DNA of 64,000 bases from CAZMSD01 sp964568855 (GCA_964568855.1 CAZMSD010000014.1:21451-85450); one strand, 5' to 3'; shown: positions 54,455 through 63,815, counted from the first letter of the stretch. Notes: a model not told the origin generated them from the sequence alone. Numbers and translations are program-made.

Positions 54455-55819
54455 TCAGCCACTTACGCCGAGTTCAAGGGCTTCGCCCTCGGCGGGAAAG
54501 AGGCATTGCAGGTCGGGGCAGCGCGAGCAGGCGGCCTCCGCCAGTTGCCGGTCGGAGTCCTTTCGACCGCGCAGGATCACGAGTTCCGAAGGAGCGCAGC
54601 GATCGATCATCTTCAGCAGCTCGTCGCGGTTGCTGTGGGAGCTGAAGAGGAAGCTCTCCACGCGACAGTGCAGGGGAATCTTCGTATCACCGAAGTGGAG
54701 TTCCTCGCCTCGCCCGGCGCGCAGGAGGCGCTTGCCCGGGCTGCGCTCGGCTGAGTGTCCCACGAAGAAAACGGCGTTGATGGAGCAGGGCAGGATGTCC
54801 CTGGCGAGGAGCCAGGCGTGGGAGCCCTCGTTGAGCATGCCCGAGGGCAGCAGGTAGATGCAACTACCCCCGTGATCGAAGCCCTCGGCGCGCTCCCCGT
54901 CGAAGATGTCCACCAGCGTTTCCGAGAACAGGAAATCGGGCAGCAGCCGGCGGTCGCCGACCGAATGCCGATCATAGAGCGTGGCGATTTCCCAGGCGCT
55001 GCGTCCCAGGTGCACGGGCAGCGGCGGGATCCGGCCCTTGCGCTTCAGGTGATGCAGAATGAAGAGGATCTCCTGCGCCCGGCCCATGTTGAACACGGGG
55101 ATCAGGATGGATCCGTCCAGCGAGGCCACCTCGCCGATGGATTGGGCCAGGCGCTCGATTTCCGTGCGGCGCGGCAGGTTGCAGTGGCGGTCCGACCAGG
55201 CGATGGTGGACTCGCTGACCAGCACGTCCACGCCGGATGGATACACCGCGCCCTGTATCACGCTCTGCGGGCGGCCGCATGTGTCGCCGGAGTAGAACAG
55301 CGATTTGCCGCCGTGCTCGAACAGGTAGCCGCAGCTTCCGAGAACGTGACCTGCGTCGAAAGCCCCGACCCTCACCGGGTTGGGATTGTACCCGCCGACC
55401 AGGAGGAGCGCCTCTCCCCGCTTGATGAAGCTGACGCGTTCGTCCAGGTCCTGCACGTCGGCCACCCCGAAGAGGGGGTATTCGGGAATCTCGCCGGCGT
55501 AGAAGCGCTCGTTGAGCAGGGTGGCCCAGCGCGACAGTTGCAGCCGCGTCAGGTCCCAGGTGGGGCGGGTGCACAGAATCCGCGCGGCGGGCCAGCGGCT
55601 GGCGAGCACGGGCAGCGCGCCCATGTGATCCGCATGGGCATGGCTGATCAGGATCCAGTCCACGGGCCAGTTCGCAAGGGATTCCAGCGCGGGCAGCGCC
55701 TCCCCGCCCTGGGCCAGCGGATCGATGCCCGGGTCGATCAGGAATCCCGCGCCATCCACGTTGAGATAGAGGCAGGTGGCGTGATTCTCGGTAGTCGGTG
55801 CAAGGGCGATGAATTCCAT
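54455..55819 (-). CDS. Metallo-beta-lactamase-fold hydrolase, beta-CASP-like
   Basis: A 454-residue metallo-beta-lactamase-fold protein. The metal-binding motif HAHADH includes His60, His62, Asp64 and His65; later ligands appear in FDAGHVLGSCGYLF and YSGDTCG. The C-terminal half (IPVFNMGRAQEIL; late SSHSNRDELL) is like beta-CASP nucleases that process RNA or DNA ends. The internal part is shorter and more variable than in RNase J or CPSF-like proteins. A nuclease role is likely but unproven. It starts near 55819 and is divergent from the candidate small RNA. Confidence 0.8.
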   Translation of the reverse strand: MEFIALAPTTENHATCLYLNVDGAGFLIDPGIDPLAQGGEALPALESLANWPVDWILISHAHADHMGALPVLASRWPAARILCTRPTWDLTRLQLSRWATLLNERFYAGEIPEYPLFGVADVQDLDERVSFIKRGEALLLVGGYNPNPVRVGAFDAGHVLGSCGYLFEHGGKSLFYSGDTCGRPQSVIQGAVYPSGVDVLVSESTIAWSDRHCNLPRRTEIERLAQSIGEVASLDGSILIPVFNMGRAQEILFILHHLKRKGRIPPLPVHLGRSAWEIATLYDRHSVGDRRLLPDFLFSETLVDIFDGERAEGFDHGGSCIYLLPSGMLNEGSHAWLLARDILPCSINAVFFVGHSAERSPGKRLLRAGRGEELHFGDTKIPLHCRVESFLFSSHSNRDELLKMIDRCAPSELVILRGRKDSDRQLAEAACSRCPDLQCLFPAEGEALELGVSG

Positions 55820-55877
55820 GGCAGCAAGATAAGGATGGAGCTAAAGACGGCCTAGCGATTCGCCGATAGCTGAGAAC

Positions 55878-55967
55878 GGCCGGTGACTCTTACTGTCGCC
55901 GGCCCCGGTCCCTGTGGTGGATCGGTTACAACTGCTGCGACGCCGGGGCTCTGGCCCCGGCGTTTTT
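55878..55967 (+). ncRNA. Candidate small structured RNA
   Basis: In the spacer between two minus-strand genes, the plus strand shows a 10-bp stem (55878-55887 with 55895-55904, one G-T pair, 7-base loop), a 36-base linker and then a textbook terminator ending in TTTTT. There is no open reading frame on the plus strand here that the terminator would serve. I do not recognise an RNA family, and the 5' end is a guess. Confidence 0.4.
55941..55967 (+). terminator. Rho-independent terminator
   Basis: CGCCGGGGC (55941-55949), a TCTG loop and GCCCCGGCG (55954-55962) form a 9-bp perfect GC stem followed directly by TTTTT (55963-55967) on the plus strand. The minus strand has no T tract after the stem, so it points rightward, against both flanking genes. 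Confidence 0.75.
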
Positions 55968-56071
55968 GTGCCTGCGTGCCGGGAACTGACAAACGGCGCC
56001 AGAGGGGACCAAATGGTGCCATCGGTGCCGGCGCTGGCCTGAAGCCTGCGCCTCCTTCCGGGCAACCGCAA

Positions 56072-57133
56072 TCAAGGTCTGCGCAGTCGCTCGTAGACCG
56101 CATGCTGGACCCAGGCCAGGGCCGGGCCCAGGACCAGGGCGAGGCCCACGGTGCCCAGCCAGAGGTGCAGGTCGTCGGTTCTGATCCAGTCGAAGACGGT
56201 GTGATACAGCGAATCCGCGGCGCCGGTCGGCGCTCGCGCTCCGGAGGCTGCTACGGATTCAACGACCGGGACCTCCGCCGCGCCGCGATTCAGCAGTTCC
56301 ATGAACATCTTGAGGGCGCCGCCCGCCAGAACCAGGGCGAAGAGGCGGCTCACCAGGCGACCGGTGGCGCGCCGGCGCAGGCGGCTGCCCACGGCCGTGC
56401 CCAGTCCTCCCGACAGCACCAGCAGCAGGGCCAGCAGGGGGTCCAGGTGGCCGGTGTGCAGGATGTGACCGGTGGAGACGGAAGTCATCACCAGGAGGAC
56501 CGCCAGCTGGCTCACGGGCACCAGTTCGCGGATGTTGCCCCTGAACAGCATCAGCAGCAGTGGAACGAAGAAGACCCCCCCGCCCACGCCCAGCAGGGCC
56601 GAGACTCCGCCCACCAGCACGGCCGCGGCCATGGGCAGCAGCGGACTCACCGGAACGGGGCAGGCCGGGCTGTGATACCTGAAGGGCAGCCTCGTGAGCA
56701 GGCCGTGGGGTCGCCGGTCATCGCGGGGCGTTCCGGCGCGCAGCATGCGCCAGACGACCAGCAGGAGCAGGACCGTGAAACAGATCAGGATCAGCCTGTC
56801 CAGCGCCGCCGGACGGCCGGCCGCGCCGATCAGAATCGTGCCGAGTTGGCCGCCCAGCACTCCCCCGGAGCCCATCAGCAGCCCGGTCTTCCAGTCGACC
56901 TCGAGCCGTTGCAGGTTGAAGGCGCTGGCGCCGGCGGCGTTGGACACGATGGCCACCGACATGCAGGCCGTCGCCACCCGCGGGGGCACGCCGCAGGCGA
57001 TCAGCAGGGGATTGACCACCAGTCCCCCGCCGATGCCCATCAGCCCGGCGGCGACTCCGCCCAGGGCGCCGGCCAGCAGCACGATCCAGGCCTGGATCTC
57101 CAGGCCGCTGCCCAGGATCACCAGGCCGTTCAC
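56072..57133 (-). CDS. TauE/SafE family permease
   Basis: A 353-residue membrane protein with eight to nine helices in the two-repeat TauE/SafE pattern: LAGALGGVAAGLMGIGGGLVVNPLL in the first half and ALLGVGGGVFFVPLLLMLF in the second, each with the G-I/V-G-G-G turn. The family exports sulfite, sulfoacetate or other organic anions or takes up anions; substrate cannot be assigned. The last gene of the minus-strand run that begins with ychF, it lies 25 bases after an ABC exporter gene. The C-terminal 60 residues add a further helix. Confidence 0.84.
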   Translation of the reverse strand: MNGLVILGSGLEIQAWIVLLAGALGGVAAGLMGIGGGLVVNPLLIACGVPPRVATACMSVAIVSNAAGASAFNLQRLEVDWKTGLLMGSGGVLGGQLGTILIGAAGRPAALDRLILICFTVLLLLVVWRMLRAGTPRDDRRPHGLLTRLPFRYHSPACPVPVSPLLPMAAAVLVGGVSALLGVGGGVFFVPLLLMLFRGNIRELVPVSQLAVLLVMTSVSTGHILHTGHLDPLLALLLVLSGGLGTAVGSRLRRRATGRLVSRLFALVLAGGALKMFMELLNRGAAEVPVVESVAASGARAPTGAADSLYHTVFDWIRTDDLHLWLGTVGLALVLGPALAWVQHAVYERLRRP

Positions 57134-57158
57134 CTGCCGCCTCTCCCGGTTCCCGGGC

Positions 57159-58982
57159 TCATGATTCCACTCGCCCGGCCATCCCGCGATACTCCAGTTT
57201 CCACAAACGGTAGTAGATACCGCGCTCGGCCATCAACTCCGCGTGGCTGCCCTCCTCGGCCATCCGCCCGTTATGCAGCACGAAGATCCGGTCCGCCCGC
57301 TGGATCGTGGACAGGCGGTGCGCGATCACCAGGGAGGTCCGGTCCCGCAGCAGCTCGCCCACCGCCCGCTGGATCAGTTCCTCGTTCAGCGTGTCCACGC
57401 TGCTGGTGGCCTCATCCAGGATCAGGATCGCCGGATCGGCCACCAGGGCGCGGGAGAAGCTGACCAGCTGCCGCTGCCCGGTGGAGAGCTTCTGTCCGCG
57501 CTCGCCCACCTGGGCCTGAAAGCCGTCCGCCTGGGCCTCGATGTGCTCCAGGATGCCGGTGCGCCGGGCCGCCTCCCTGATTTCGGATCCGCCGTAGTCG
57601 CCGCCCAGGCTGATGTTTTCGCCGATGCTCCCGGAGAAGAGAAAGACGTCCTGGAGTACGATGGCCATCTGCTCCCGCAGCGCTCCCAGGTCGTACTCGC
57701 GGATGTCCCGGCCGTCCACCAGGATCGAGCCGCGCTGGAACTCGTAGAAGCGCAGCAGCAGCGAGGTGATGGAACTCTTGCCCGCGCCGGTGGGTCCCAC
57801 GATGGCCGCGCTGCTGCCCGCGGGTACGCGGAAGCTCAGGTCCTTGAGCACCCAGTTCTCGCCCTCGTAGGCCAGCCAGACGTTGCGGAACTCGATCTCG
57901 CCGCGGAAACGGGAAGCCGCCGCAGCGGACGTTCCGCGTGATACAGGCATTCCGTCCGCCGCCGCGGCCGGCAAGACGCCTCTTATGGCCGGCTGCTCGT
58001 CGAGCAACTGGAAAACCCGCTCCGCCGAGGCCATCGCTCCCTGGAGGATGTTGTACTTCTCGGCCAGATCGCGGATGGGACGGAAGAAGCGCTCCGTATA
58101 GTGGATGAAGGCCACCAGCGTGCCGAAACTGAGCACTCCCTCGAGCAGCCTTCCCGAGCCGAACCAGAGGATCGCCGCCAGGGCCAGGGCGCCCAGCAGC
58201 TCCGTCAGCGGGAAGAACACGGCGAAATAGAGGATCGTGCGCACGTGCTCGCTCATCAGCCGGTCGTTGATGCGGCGGAAATCGCGGCGGTTCAGCCCCT
58301 CGCGTCGGAAGAGCTGGACCACCGTCATGCCGGTGATGTTCTCCTGCAGGAAACCGTTCACCTCCGCCACCAGGCTCCGCACCCGGCGGAAGGCGGCCCG
58401 CACCAGCCGCTTGAACTGGAAGCTGGCGACGACCACCAGCGGCAGGACCGCGAACAGCACCAGCGCCAGCCGCCAGTCGATGGCCAGCAGGACTCCGGCG
58501 ATGAAGAGCAGGAGCAGGACGTCCTGGAAAGCCAGGATCAGGCCGCCTGTGAAGAGCTCGTTGAGGTTCTCCACGTCGTTGGTCAGGCGGGTCATCACGC
58601 GGCCCACCGGGTGTCGGTCGAACCAGGCCATGTGCAGGCGGCCCAGCCTGCGGAACATGCTGTCGCGCAGGTCGAGCACGATGCTCTGGCCGATCCAGCC
58701 CGTGATCACCTGCTGGATGTAGCGCGTTCCAAAGGCTCCCAGGGCCAATCCGAGGTAGAGCAGGATGCTGCGCAGCAGCCCCTGCCGATCACCCGCCGCC
58801 AGGTCCACGTCGATGGCGTGGCGTGTCACGAGCGGAAGGGCTGTCTCGAGACCCGCGGCTACGAGGATGATCGCCAGCGCCAGCAACGCCAGCCACCGGT
58901 AGGGCCTGATCAGCCGCACCAGCCGCGCAAGCAGTCTCAGGTCCAGGGTCTGTTCCTGGTCCACCGGAGGTTCCGGGATCAT
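57159..58982 (-). CDS. ABC exporter half-transporter (canonical Walker B, altered signature)
   Basis: A 607-residue six-helix/ATPase half-transporter. The ATG complementary to 58980-58982 overlaps the upstream partner stop (ATGA). The frame continues as open sequence far upstream, but that is over the partner gene and not protein-like. Features: Walker A GPTGAGKSS, signature LSTGQ (altered), Walker B ILILDEATSS with catalytic Glu. The upstream partner has the reverse, LSGGQ with LDD. The pair should be a heterodimeric exporter with one catalytic site, the same asymmetry as the pair at 35-38.8 kb. Confidence 0.88.
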   Translation of the reverse strand: MIPEPPVDQEQTLDLRLLARLVRLIRPYRWLALLALAIILVAAGLETALPLVTRHAIDVDLAAGDRQGLLRSILLYLGLALGAFGTRYIQQVITGWIGQSIVLDLRDSMFRRLGRLHMAWFDRHPVGRVMTRLTNDVENLNELFTGGLILAFQDVLLLLFIAGVLLAIDWRLALVLFAVLPLVVVASFQFKRLVRAAFRRVRSLVAEVNGFLQENITGMTVVQLFRREGLNRRDFRRINDRLMSEHVRTILYFAVFFPLTELLGALALAAILWFGSGRLLEGVLSFGTLVAFIHYTERFFRPIRDLAEKYNILQGAMASAERVFQLLDEQPAIRGVLPAAAADGMPVSRGTSAAAASRFRGEIEFRNVWLAYEGENWVLKDLSFRVPAGSSAAIVGPTGAGKSSITSLLLRFYEFQRGSILVDGRDIREYDLGALREQMAIVLQDVFLFSGSIGENISLGGDYGGSEIREAARRTGILEHIEAQADGFQAQVGERGQKLSTGQRQLVSFSRALVADPAILILDEATSSVDTLNEELIQRAVGELLRDRTSLVIAHRLSTIQRADRIFVLHNGRMAEEGSHAELMAERGIYYRLWKLEYRGMAGRVES

Positions 58983-60703
58983 CCGTCCACCCCCAGTTCT
59001 TCCTCGAGCTGCTGCTTGCTGAATAATTCGGCGTAGAAGCCGCCCTCGAGCAGCAGTTGCTCGTGCGTGCCCTGCTCGATGATCCGGCCCTCGTCGAGCA
59101 CGATGATCCAGTCCGCCGAGTGCATCACCGACAGGCGGTGGCTGGCCACCAGCGCCGTGCGCCCCCGCAGGAACCGCCGCAGGCGCTCGATCATGGCGTC
59201 CTCGGTACGCGTGTCCACCGCGGAGAGGCAGTCGTCCAGCACCAGCACCCGGGCGTCCATCAACAGCGCCCTGGCGATGGTGCTGCGCTGCTTCTGCCCG
59301 CCGGACAGCGTGATGCCCCGCTCCCCGACCAGCGACTCCCAGCCCGCGCTGAAGAGCGACAGGTCCTGGTCCAGGCGCGACACCCGGGCGACGTGCTCCA
59401 TCTCTTCGTCGTCGGCCGCGGGCCGCCCGAACTTGACGTTGCCGCGCAGCGTGTCGCTGAACAGGAAGGCCTCCTGCGGCACAGCGGCTACCTGCCGGCG
59501 CAGCGAATCCAGGTCGTAATCCCGCAGATCGCGCCCGTCCAGCAGGATCCGACCGGCGGTGGGATCGTTGATCCGTGTCACGAGCGAGAGCAGGCTGCTC
59601 TTGCCGGAGCCCGTCGGCCCCACTATTCCCAGCACCCGGCCCGCGGGCACCCGCAGGTCGATTCCCTCGAGCACCTCGCCGCCCCCGGGATAGCGGAAGC
59701 CCAGGTTCTCGAAGACCAACTCGCCGCGGAGCTCTTCCCGGTGTTCGCCGCCGCGGGTGCGGTCCTCGTGGTCCAGGATCTCTCCCAGGCGCCGCATGCC
59801 GGCATCGCCGCGCTGGAAGAGGTTCATGCTCCAGCCGACGGCCACCATGGGCCACGAGAGCATGCTCAGGTAGGCGGCGTAGGCCACGTAGTCGCCCAGG
59901 CTCATCCGGCCCTCGATGATCAGGGTGCCGGCCTGCCAGAGGATCAGGCCCTGGCCCAGGGTGAACAGCAGTCCCAGGGTGGGACGAAATGCGGCCTGCA
60001 GTCTCACCATCCGCATCTGGATGCGACGGTAGAGTTCCAGGTCTCTCCGGAAGACCCGCGACTGGTGGTCCTCGCGCGTGTAAGCCTGGATCACGCGCAT
60101 CCCCGACACGGCTTCCTGGACCCTGCTGGAGATCCGTCCGAACTGCTTCTGGGATTCCATCGTCAGGCGGTGGATGTGATGCGACAACTGGTAGACCAGG
60201 ATGATGATCAGGGGCAGCAGGATCGCCACGATCAGGGTCAGCCGCGGACTGATCCAGATCATCATGCCCAGCCCCCAGAGTCCGCGGAACTGGGTGTCCA
60301 CGCTGTACATCAGGGCGGGTCCGATGGCCCGGCGGACGTTCTCGATGTCCTGGGTGGCGCGGCTCATGATGTCGCCGGTGAGGCGAGCGGCATAGAAGCG
60401 CCGCGGCAGGTCGAGCAGGTGGTCGTAGAACAGTGCCCGCAGGTCCCGCTCCACCCTGCGTGACACACCGATCAGCACGCGCCGCTGGGCGAAGCGGGAA
60501 GCGCCCTGCACCACCTCGATGGCCAGCAGTAGGCCGATGTACCACAGGATGCCGTGGGCAGCCAGGCCATGTCCCAGGTCGTCGATGGCCATTCCCAGGA
60601 CCTTGGGACCGAAGATCAGCACGGTGTTGCTCAGCAGCACGAACATCCCGCCGATCAGCAGGCTTTGCCGGTAGCGGAGAAGGAGGGGCAGGATTTTCCT
60701 CAG
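58979..60703 (-). CDS. ABC exporter half-transporter (degenerate Walker B), probable CTG start
   Basis: A half-transporter of about 574 residues: six helices then an ATPase with Walker A GPTGSGKSS, signature LSGGQ and Walker B LVLDDCLSA, where Asp replaces the catalytic Glu. The first ATG (60646) falls within helix 1. Upstream in frame there is no ATG, GTG or TTG close by, but a CTG complementary to 60701-60703 overlaps the stop of the upstream gene (CTGA) and gives a normal start, RKILPLLLRYRQSLLIGG. Translational coupling to the DUF885-like gene is therefore likely. Its stop overlaps its partner start. Substrate unknown. Confidence 0.83.
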   Translation of the reverse strand: MRKILPLLLRYRQSLLIGGMFVLLSNTVLIFGPKVLGMAIDDLGHGLAAHGILWYIGLLLAIEVVQGASRFAQRRVLIGVSRRVERDLRALFYDHLLDLPRRFYAARLTGDIMSRATQDIENVRRAIGPALMYSVDTQFRGLWGLGMMIWISPRLTLIVAILLPLIIILVYQLSHHIHRLTMESQKQFGRISSRVQEAVSGMRVIQAYTREDHQSRVFRRDLELYRRIQMRMVRLQAAFRPTLGLLFTLGQGLILWQAGTLIIEGRMSLGDYVAYAAYLSMLSWPMVAVGWSMNLFQRGDAGMRRLGEILDHEDRTRGGEHREELRGELVFENLGFRYPGGGEVLEGIDLRVPAGRVLGIVGPTGSGKSSLLSLVTRINDPTAGRILLDGRDLRDYDLDSLRRQVAAVPQEAFLFSDTLRGNVKFGRPAADDEEMEHVARVSRLDQDLSLFSAGWESLVGERGITLSGGQKQRSTIARALLMDARVLVLDDCLSAVDTRTEDAMIERLRRFLRGRTALVASHRLSVMHSADWIIVLDEGRIIEQGTHEQLLLEGGFYAELFSKQQLEEELGVDG

Positions 60704-62505
60704 GTGCCGGATGTCAGCTCCTCCCCTCCGGAGGCCGAGGCGTCGAATTCGCTGCCCGCGCTGAGGTCTTCGCGCGTGATGCGGCCCAACTCGGCCAGGC
60801 GCCGCTCGGCCTCGCGGACGGCGGCGTCCTTCTCTGGTCGCGGGATCCGGATCACGGGCGGAGGAGGTTCCGCCAGCGCCCGACCGTCCGCCCGGTTCCC
60901 CGGCAATCCGCGGGCGATTTCAGTCAACGGCAGGTCGGCGTAGCGGGCCGCCAGGTCCAGGGCGTCGGCGTTGCCCGCCTCGGCGCCACGGCGACGGCGC
61001 CAGCGCCTTTCCGCCTTGCGCAGTTCCAGGGCTCGAGCCGCGGCCAGCGCCGCTCGCCCGGGCCGGCGCCGAATCTCGCGTAGGGCTTCCTCCGCCAGGT
61101 GCCTGGGCACCAGGGCCTGCTCCACCAGGCGGCGCTTCAATTCGATTGACGGCCGCAGGCCCGTGTGCAGCTCGAGGTCCGCCCTCGCCAGATGCATATC
61201 CCGCAGCTTCTCGCGCAGGACCATGATCCGCAGCCTGGGCTCGCCCTGGAACCAGCCCCGGTCCAGGAGGAGTTGCGGGACGAGCTGCGCCCAGGCGTCC
61301 AGGTTCTCGGGACGGCTTAGCAGGGCGCAGACGCCGCCTTCACTTCGCCTACGGTACAGCAGGAAGGCCCGGCCCGGCAACGCTTCGCGAGCCAGCAGCA
61401 CGCTCAGGGCGTAGTGGCAGCAGTCGCCCAGGTGGGACTCGCGCACCGGTCGCGGCAACTGTGCCAGGTCGCGCGCGGCGATGATCGGCGGCTCCTTCGA
61501 TTCTCCGGCACGCAATTCGGGCATCAGGTAATCGCCGGAGGGATCACACCATGGAGGGCGCATTTCCAGGCGGAACGACGGCGCTGGAGGATAGAGCAGC
61601 CGGCGCGAGAAGGCCCAGCGCCGCAGTTCCGCGAGTCGGCTGCGCTGCTCCTCCAGCCAACGTTCGGGCAGCGGGCGGTCCTGGCCCAGCTGCTCCAGTA
61701 CGAAGCGCAGGCCGGCCGGGCCGCCCGGGGACCGGCCCGCGTACTTGGCGTGCAGCGCACCGGAGCGCTTGAACAGCTCCTCGGAAACCTGTCCGATTTC
61801 GTTTTGAAACTCCGCCAGCAGACTCTCGGGCTCCAGCCCCCGGCCGGCCGCCAACCTCCAGGCGCGCGCGAACTCGTGCGTGTCCGGGACTTCGGACGGG
61901 TGAACGGCTTCGCCGGCGTGATCCAGCTCGCGCGCCAGCTCGCGCAGGCGGCGCAGAGCGGCGTCGCAGGCCTGGGGATCCATTACTGGCCTGCCCGCAT
62001 CACGCCGGACCGCGAGCGAGGACTCGAGTCCCTTGCACAGGGCTTCCAGGCGCGGGAGGGCCTCCCGCCGGTCCTCCGGAGGAGCCGCCCGCAGGCCGGG
62101 AAGCAATGAATCGATGAAGACGGTAATTCCGCGCAGTCGCTCGGCTATGGTCGAATCCGGGTCGCGCTCCGCGGCGGGATCCAGCAATCCGGCCAAACCC
62201 GCTGCAAGGGCCTGGATCACGCGTGCGGGACCCGGCGCCGCCTCTATCTCCCGCAGCTCGCGCTCGAGCAGCAGCCGGCAACGCCGCGCCTCGGGGGACG
62301 GCGGATCCTCCACCGAAGCATCAAGTCCGGCGGATGTATCACGCAGCAATCCGGCCAGGTAAGCGCGCCCGGTTTCGCTCCAGTCGGGCCAGCCGCGTTC
62401 CGGTCCCGGGGTTCCGCCGCCAGCGGCCAGGTGGGGCATGGCCTCGAGCCACCGACGTTCAAAATCCCGCTCGATCGCGTTGAGCCTGTGGGCCGGATCG
62501 CACAT
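60700..62505 (-). CDS. DUF885-like protein lacking the metal-binding histidines
   Basis: A 601-residue soluble, mostly helical protein rich in Arg, Leu and Ala. Its C-terminal half resembles DUF885 putative metallopeptidases: LAREALPGRAF, LDAWAQLVPQLL and LRIMVLREKLRDMHLARADLELHTG (outline) align with the family's H-E-x-x-P-G-H, E-G-W-A and R-x-x-x-D-x-x-x-H blocks. The zinc motif, however, is R-E-A-L-P-G-R (373-379): both histidines are Arg. It is therefore probably a non-catalytic relative. It begins 34 bases after ychF and overlaps the ABC exporter gene downstream, which suggests shared function. Similarity is from memory of the family, so confidence is moderate. Confidence 0.6.
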   Translation of the reverse strand: MCDPAHRLNAIERDFERRWLEAMPHLAAGGGTPGPERGWPDWSETGRAYLAGLLRDTSAGLDASVEDPPSPEARRCRLLLERELREIEAAPGPARVIQALAAGLAGLLDPAAERDPDSTIAERLRGITVFIDSLLPGLRAAPPEDRREALPRLEALCKGLESSLAVRRDAGRPVMDPQACDAALRRLRELARELDHAGEAVHPSEVPDTHEFARAWRLAAGRGLEPESLLAEFQNEIGQVSEELFKRSGALHAKYAGRSPGGPAGLRFVLEQLGQDRPLPERWLEEQRSRLAELRRWAFSRRLLYPPAPSFRLEMRPPWCDPSGDYLMPELRAGESKEPPIIAARDLAQLPRPVRESHLGDCCHYALSVLLAREALPGRAFLLYRRRSEGGVCALLSRPENLDAWAQLVPQLLLDRGWFQGEPRLRIMVLREKLRDMHLARADLELHTGLRPSIELKRRLVEQALVPRHLAEEALREIRRRPGRAALAAARALELRKAERRWRRRRGAEAGNADALDLAARYADLPLTEIARGLPGNRADGRALAEPPPPVIRIPRPEKDAAVREAERRLAELGRITREDLSAGSEFDASASGGEELTSGT

Positions 62506-62539
62506 CTAAGTTTTCGCCCGGAGCTGGATCACGACGGCC

Positions 62540-63622
62540 TTAGACATTGAAGCGGATGTGGATCACTTCGCCTTCCCGGATCACGTAGTCCTTGCCCTCG
62601 AGGCGGAAGGAACCGCGCTCCCGGCAGACTGCCAGCGAACCGGCCTCGATCAGGTCGGCGGATGGCACGATCTCGGCCCGGATGAATCCCCGCTCCATGT
62701 CGCTGTGGATCACGCCCGCCGCCTCGCGCGCGGTCGAGCCGCGGCGGATGGTCCAGGCGTGACACTCTTCCTCGCTGGCGGTGAAGAAGGTCTCCAGTTC
62801 CAGCAGCTCGAAGGATTCCCGCAGCACGCGGTCCAGCGCCGGCTCCGCGATGCCGTATTCCTCGAGGAATTCGGCGGCCTCCTCCGGGTCGAGCTGGGCC
62901 AGCTCCATCTCGATTCTGGCGCAGACCTGGCAGGCCCGCAGGCCCAGGTGGTCGAATTCGCCGGCGAGGCTGTCCAGCAGCTCAACGGAACCGATTCCAT
63001 CCTCGCCTACGTTGAAGACCGCGAGCTGCGGCTTCAGGCTGAGGAAGGCGTAGGACTTGAGGGCGCGCAGCTGGTGGCGGTCCAGGCCCAGCATCCGCAG
63101 CGGCCGTTCTTCCTCAAGTGCGGCGTGACACTTGCGCAGCGTCTCGAGTTCGAAGGCCATGTCCTGGTCCTTCTGTTTCATGAGCTGCTTCTCGAGCCGC
63201 TCGATGCGTCCCTCGCAGACGGTCAGGTCCGAGATCAGGAACTCGTCGTTGGCCAGCCTGAGGTCGCGCACCGGGTCCGGCGGTCCGGCCGGGTGGGGAT
63301 AGTCCGGGTGCACGAATGCGCGGACGGTGAGCAGGATGGCGTCGCAGACTCGCACGGCCTGGAGGAACTCGGCCGGAAAGCTGTGCTGCGGTCCGATCTC
63401 CTCGTCCAGTCCGCCGAGGTCCAGGTAGTCCACGGTGGCGTTGATCTGCCGGTGGGGCTTGAACAGCTCCGTCAGCCGTTCCAGGCGGGAATCGGGGATC
63501 TTGGCCACCGCACGGTGGCTCTTCCGGCCGCCCGCGTAGCCCAGGTCCGCGTCCTGGCCCGTCAGGGCGTTGAAAAGGGAGGTCTTGCCGGACTGGGGCA
63601 GCCCGATGATGCCGATTTCCAT
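62540..63622 (-). CDS. ychF: Ribosome-binding ATPase YchF
   Basis: A 360-residue Obg-family P-loop protein that prefers ATP and binds the ribosome. The P-loop is GLPQSGKT (residues 7-14), the switch region DYLDLGGLDEEIG replaces the usual DxPG, and the YchF-type VFNVGED replaces NKxD; the C-terminal TGS domain ends in KDYVIREGEVIHIRFNV. Length is typical. CAGGAA lies just before the ATG. A possible -10 box is TATATT (minus strand, 63657-63662), but no clear -35 is seen. It heads the minus-strand run of DUF885-like, ABC and TauE genes. Confidence 0.93.
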   Translation of the reverse strand: MEIGIIGLPQSGKTSLFNALTGQDADLGYAGGRKSHRAVAKIPDSRLERLTELFKPHRQINATVDYLDLGGLDEEIGPQHSFPAEFLQAVRVCDAILLTVRAFVHPDYPHPAGPPDPVRDLRLANDEFLISDLTVCEGRIERLEKQLMKQKDQDMAFELETLRKCHAALEEERPLRMLGLDRHQLRALKSYAFLSLKPQLAVFNVGEDGIGSVELLDSLAGEFDHLGLRACQVCARIEMELAQLDPEEAAEFLEEYGIAEPALDRVLRESFELLELETFFTASEEECHAWTIRRGSTAREAAGVIHSDMERGFIRAEIVPSADLIEAGSLAVCRERGSFRLEGKDYVIREGEVIHIRFNV

Positions 63623-63656
63623 GGCGCATTTCCTGGATTTTTCCGGACGAAGACGA

Positions 63657-63662
63657 AATATA
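63657..63662 (-). promoter_or_regulatory. Possible -10 box upstream of ychF
   Basis: On the minus strand, TATATT lies 35 bases upstream of the ychF ATG, in the AT-richest part of the 217-base spacer. A matching -35 element is not clear, so this is a weak call. Confidence 0.3.
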
Positions 63663-63815
63663 GGAAGAATCGAAGGCCGGACTCGGGAAGCTGGCCCGCG
63701 GGCGGCGGGATTCTGTGTGGATTTATCGTGCGCGACGAGGATTCATGCCACCCCTTGGACTGGAAATCCGATGCCGGCCAACTCGAAATGGGGAATTGAA
63801 TAGCTGCTGGAGTCA

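Noticed and set aside
57159..60545. 1,128-codon open frame on the minus strand
   Set aside because: Only residues from the ATG at 58982 are protein-like; the upstream half is another frame of the partner ABC gene in high-GC DNA.
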